A DNA stretch of 28,004 nt from Chrysochromulina tobinii (Eukaryota > Haptophyta > Prymnesiales > Chrysochromulinaceae), in the NCBI GenBank assembly GCA_001275005.1, contig JWZX01002848.1:1-28004 (forward strand). The letters are read 5' to 3'. Positions 25,339 to 28,004 of this stretch are shown here, in pieces (within the stretch, counting starts at the first letter, position 1; every line of letters starts with the position of its first letter). A model generated the notes under the pieces. That model made no database searches. It was given only the letters and a program-made list of their open reading frames with translations, and was not told where the DNA came from. Both the position numbers and the translations under genes were made by a program.

Positions 25339-26880
25339 TTAACAGAGAGTTCCTGTTCGCTGGCGCTTGCTCTTTTCGTGAGCGCGCCACGATGCCGTCG
25401 GCACGGTGTGCTCCTTGGCGTCGCAAGCCGCCACCTCGAAGCCCGCGGACGGTTTGCCTGCGTCAAGGTCCGATTCATTGTCTTGCTGCTCCTCTATGAG
25501 TGCGCATTCCAATCGGTAGCGAGCCTCGTCGGCAGGACAAAAGATCTGGGCCGGGAAGGTCCACTTATCCGCGCCTGGCTTGGCCATGGCCGCAGCCCGA
25601 TTGGCGCAGTATACTTGTCGCTGCTCGATGGGCAGGGCCTGGAGCAACGCCTCGTGCTCCTCTTCCATCTCTCCAATTCTAGAGGCCAATTCTAGAGCTG
25701 CGGCAGAGCCGTCCCTGCGTGTGGCATGCACCACGCCGCGCAGAACATTGAAAGCGTTTCCGTGAACATCCTTTTCGTAGTCGAGCAGATCGTCGGCAAT
25801 GTCTGTCAGGCATTCGTCGACGTGAAGGAAGCGCAGCAGCGCTTCAGATGGGACCTCGCCACAGAGCTGGCACAGTATAGCATGCAGCACTCGATAGTCG
25901 AACGATTTTCGCTGGCTCGCCTCCATAACGTCTTCCAGACTGACGGCTTGCAAGCTCGCCATGGCTGTACAGAGCTTCCTCTCCAGAGCCCAGTACCGCT
26001 GCCCGGACGCGAGCTCCTCAGCCACGCGCGAAGAGACCAAGCCGTGTACATGCAGAATGGCGTATAGCGCCTGCTCGACGTCTGTGGCTTCATGAGCGGA
26101 CGTGGTAACGTGACTAGGGCCTTTGGCGGCGCCGCCTGCCTTGGCAGGGGATGGTGGCTCGTCGGCCCATTGAAAGAAGCTGCACCTGCCATTGGGGCCA
26201 TTGGGGCACCTGAAGAACTGCCGACCGTTGTTGCGCTCGGTGCGCGCCGTGAGCATGCTTGTAGGCCCGGCTCCGCAAGGGCATTCGATCACGGGCACGT
26301 CTGCAGGAGCACCGCCGCTGCCGCCGCCGCCGCCGCCCCGGCCACCAGCTGGTGCACCCGCAACATCGGTGAGGCGCGCGAAGCACTTGGCCTCGTTGTC
26401 TTCATCGAGCTGGTAGATGCAAGCCTCGGCGTAGACGAGGACGTGCCACCAGCGAAAAAAGTCTCGATCCTTCAGACCGTGCAACGGCAAGTAGAATTGT
26501 GTGAAGTCCTCCAAGGTGCCACGTGCACGACGCAACGCGTCAAAGGAGAGGAGGCGCATTGCAGATGCTGCTGGTCCTGCTAGCGGCGGCGGGTTTGGTA
26601 TCGCTAATGATGCGCCGCCGCCTCTAGCAGCCTCGAAGGCCTTCTTGAGCACGTGCAGGCTGTAGACATCCAGACCTTGTGAGGCACCCTCGCCTAGTAT
26701 CCACGAAGCCAAGTCCGCCACAGTCTTGCACGAAGTGCTTGCGATAGCCTGCGCGTGCGCTTGTATGCGCGTCAGCTCACTATCTCCATGAGAGCCAGAC
26801 ATCGCCAGCACACGAGCAACAGCATGCACGCGGGCCTTGGAACGCAGGCAGTCCAGGGAAGAGGCCAAGTCCTTTTCCAT
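25339..26880 (-). CDS. GRF zinc-finger protein in a conserved mostly helical scaffold
   Basis: The 513-residue protein is taken from ATG 26880; the frame extends four codons to a TTG at 26892. Residues about 1-170 and 265-470 are mostly helical and resemble an uncharacterised plant family with stretches like LSFDALRRARGTLEDF (111-126), ACIYQLDEDNE (153-163), YWALERKLC (296-304) and SFDYRVLHAIL (326-336). A DDLLDYEKD segment at 363-371 recalls the Asp-rich motif of terpenoid-synthase folds, but no matching second motif is evident. A GRF zinc finger sits at about 200-241: C200, C202, C225 and C233 with NNGRQFFRC and FFQWAD. GRF fingers bind single-stranded nucleic acid in several DNA-repair enzymes. 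A Gly-rich linker at 178-190 suggests the finger was inserted between the two helical halves. Nucleic-acid binding is inference. Confidence 0.75.
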   Translation of the reverse strand: MEKDLASSLDCLRSKARVHAVARVLAMSGSHGDSELTRIQAHAQAIASTSCKTVADLASWILGEGASQGLDVYSLHVLKKAFEAARGGGASLAIPNPPPLAGPAASAMRLLSFDALRRARGTLEDFTQFYLPLHGLKDRDFFRWWHVLVYAEACIYQLDEDNEAKCFARLTDVAGAPAGGRGGGGGGSGGAPADVPVIECPCGAGPTSMLTARTERNNGRQFFRCPNGPNGRCSFFQWADEPPSPAKAGGAAKGPSHVTTSAHEATDVEQALYAILHVHGLVSSRVAEELASGQRYWALERKLCTAMASLQAVSLEDVMEASQRKSFDYRVLHAILCQLCGEVPSEALLRFLHVDECLTDIADDLLDYEKDVHGNAFNVLRGVVHATRRDGSAAALELASRIGEMEEEHEALLQALPIEQRQVYCANRAAAMAKPGADKWTFPAQIFCPADEARYRLECALIEEQQDNESDLDAGKPSAGFEVAACDAKEHTVPTASWRAHEKSKRQRTGTLC

Positions 26881-26937
26881 TCTAGAGGTCAAAACGAGGG
26901 TGTGAACTATGCTGTGAATAAATGCGATTCGACCCGA

Positions 26938-27870
26938 TTACTCCGGCGCCAATGTGTATGAGAGCAGCGTCTGCGAGGCACGGTATTCCAGGGGCGACTC
27001 GCGATAGTCATCGAGAAAGTATTCGGCCTGCTCAACGACGCGTGCTCCGCAAGAGGCCGCAAAGGCGGTGAGCAACGGCCGCGCAATCTCCGGCGAGACG
27101 CCGCGACCGTTGAGCAGCAGCGCGGCACGCAGCGTCGCCGAGTCGTTGAGTGTGACGGTGAGACGCGTCGGGCTGAGCGACGACTTTTGCTTCCACAACG
27201 CCTCATCGGCGTCGGAGTCGTCAACGCTGTAGCCGTCTATGTAACCAGCCGCTTTCAGCTCATCGAGCAGGGCACGCCACGAAGCAATGAGGGTGCCGAG
27301 GCTGTCGCGATCCGTGCAGCGCGCCGCAGGAGGAAACACGCCGAGGAGTTCCTCGCCAATGCGACGACTCACATCGGCTGACTCACGCCGCCCAAGCTTC
27401 GCGTCGGCTAGCACTGTAAAGAGGGCTAGCACAGACAGGTCGAAGCCAAACTGCTGCTGGGATTCCGAGTAGCTTGCTGCAGTACGAGCTCCCACCGCCG
27501 CATCGTAGCCTGCTCCGCCGCCAAAGGCGCCGACAGCATTCACGCGGTCATACTCAATGGCCAACTGTGGCCGGAGTGCAGCAGCGGCAGTGCGGAGCTC
27601 GGCCGGGCTCATCTTGACCGAGGGAGCCATACCAGCGGCTACCGCCGAGAGCATTGCTGCGGCGAGCCGCTCATCTAACTGCCTGGGTACTGGCGGTAGC
27701 TGCGTTTTGGGTGCTGGTGAGGCGCTGCCGCCAAGCAGACCTCGTGCGTAGAACTCAAGGTCCATCTCAGCCGCGCCTTTTACGCGCGCGAGTGTTGGTG
27801 GCGGCATCGCTGTCAGAGCCGTGACCAGCACTGAGCTCACACAGACTCGCCGAGTAGGCGTGATTCTCAT
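26938..27870 (-). CDS. Protein with N-terminal export/plastid-type signal, function unknown
   Basis: From ATG 27870 the protein has 310 residues. It opens with MRITPTRRVCVSSVLVTALT, a basic start followed by a hydrophobic stretch and a small-residue end (PPPTLA), as in signal peptides or lumen-targeting segments of plastid proteins; an RR pair precedes the hydrophobic core. The mature part begins with EMDLEFYARGLLGG and is mainly helical and soluble: Ala-rich helices at about 70-100, FDLSVLALFTVLADAKLG at about 147-164, and a C-terminal alpha/beta part. No catalytic motif is recognised. Earlier in-frame ATGs at 27960 and 28002 could add up to 44 residues, and the frame runs to the window edge, so the true start may lie outside. 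Only 57 bp separate its stop from the next ATG on the same strand. Plastid or secretory location is inference. Confidence 0.6.
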   Translation of the reverse strand: MRITPTRRVCVSSVLVTALTAMPPPTLARVKGAAEMDLEFYARGLLGGSASPAPKTQLPPVPRQLDERLAAAMLSAVAAGMAPSVKMSPAELRTAAAALRPQLAIEYDRVNAVGAFGGGAGYDAAVGARTAASYSESQQQFGFDLSVLALFTVLADAKLGRRESADVSRRIGEELLGVFPPAARCTDRDSLGTLIASWRALLDELKAAGYIDGYSVDDSDADEALWKQKSSLSPTRLTVTLNDSATLRAALLLNGRGVSPEIARPLLTAFAASCGARVVEQAEYFLDDYRESPLEYRASQTLLSYTLAPE

Positions 27871-28004
27871 GTGGCCCCGCACAATCCAAGGAGCTTTTCT
27901 TCCGCGATCCCTCTCACACACCGCGCTACGCGCGCCCCCGTGGGCGTTCACACAACACATCGTCAGCACTAACGTGCTCTCCTCACCTAGAGGGATCGGC
28001 ATCC

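Overview
The window looks like nuclear DNA of a GC-rich, intron-poor unicellular alga. A haptophyte or a similarly compact microalga fits best; this is inference from gene content and style, since no rRNA or organelle marker is present. The signs are eukaryotic-only domains (BTB, FYVE, IQ, C2, MYB, filamin-type, GRF zinc finger), long Ala/Pro/Gln-rich disordered stretches, AATAAA-like signals after two genes, genes on both strands with short spacers, and probable organelle-related products (a CrtR/CrtW-like di-iron membrane enzyme and a protein with an N-terminal export signal). There are no operons with ribosome binding sites, no tRNA or rRNA genes, no CRISPR array and no recognisable transposon.

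Layout. 266-1909 (+): Ala/Arg-rich protein with a duplicated KWPxLSPRSAV motif. 2133-3746 (-): coiled-coil protein with six IQ motifs. 3961-6348 (+): Pro/Gln-rich protein whose frame shifts inside a CAG run and returns within a C-rich repeat. 7441-7704 (+): small basic protein. 8773-9864 (-): C2HC zinc-finger protein, divergent from 10079-11266 (+), a fatty-acid-desaturase-superfamily enzyme. 11518-12852 (+): GST-fold protein. 12933-16772 (+): BTB-ankyrin-FYVE protein like rabankyrin-5. 17223-19454 (+): membrane metzincin with an EF-hand loop and a C2 domain. 20067-23930 (+): filamin-type repeat protein. Then three genes in tandem on the minus strand: the exported or plastid-type protein (27870-26938), the GRF zinc-finger protein (26880-25339), and a single-repeat MYB (25119-24859) followed by a 33-bp tandem repeat in a shifted frame.

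No shared pathway is evident. Several products have calcium- or membrane-linked features (IQ motifs bind calmodulin, the protease has EF-hand and C2, FYVE binds PI3P), but genomic adjacency in such eukaryotes is weak evidence of joint function. The most unusual item is the membrane metzincin, whose catalytic region is interrupted by a two-helix hairpin carrying a canonical EF-hand loop, with a C2 domain on the predicted same side of the membrane. The second is the MYB locus, where a possible 29-nt intron or a frameshift would join a MYB repeat to an array of five SUMO-consensus-like sites. Most genes read as single uninterrupted frames, so introns are rare here, but start codons and splice structure are unverified.
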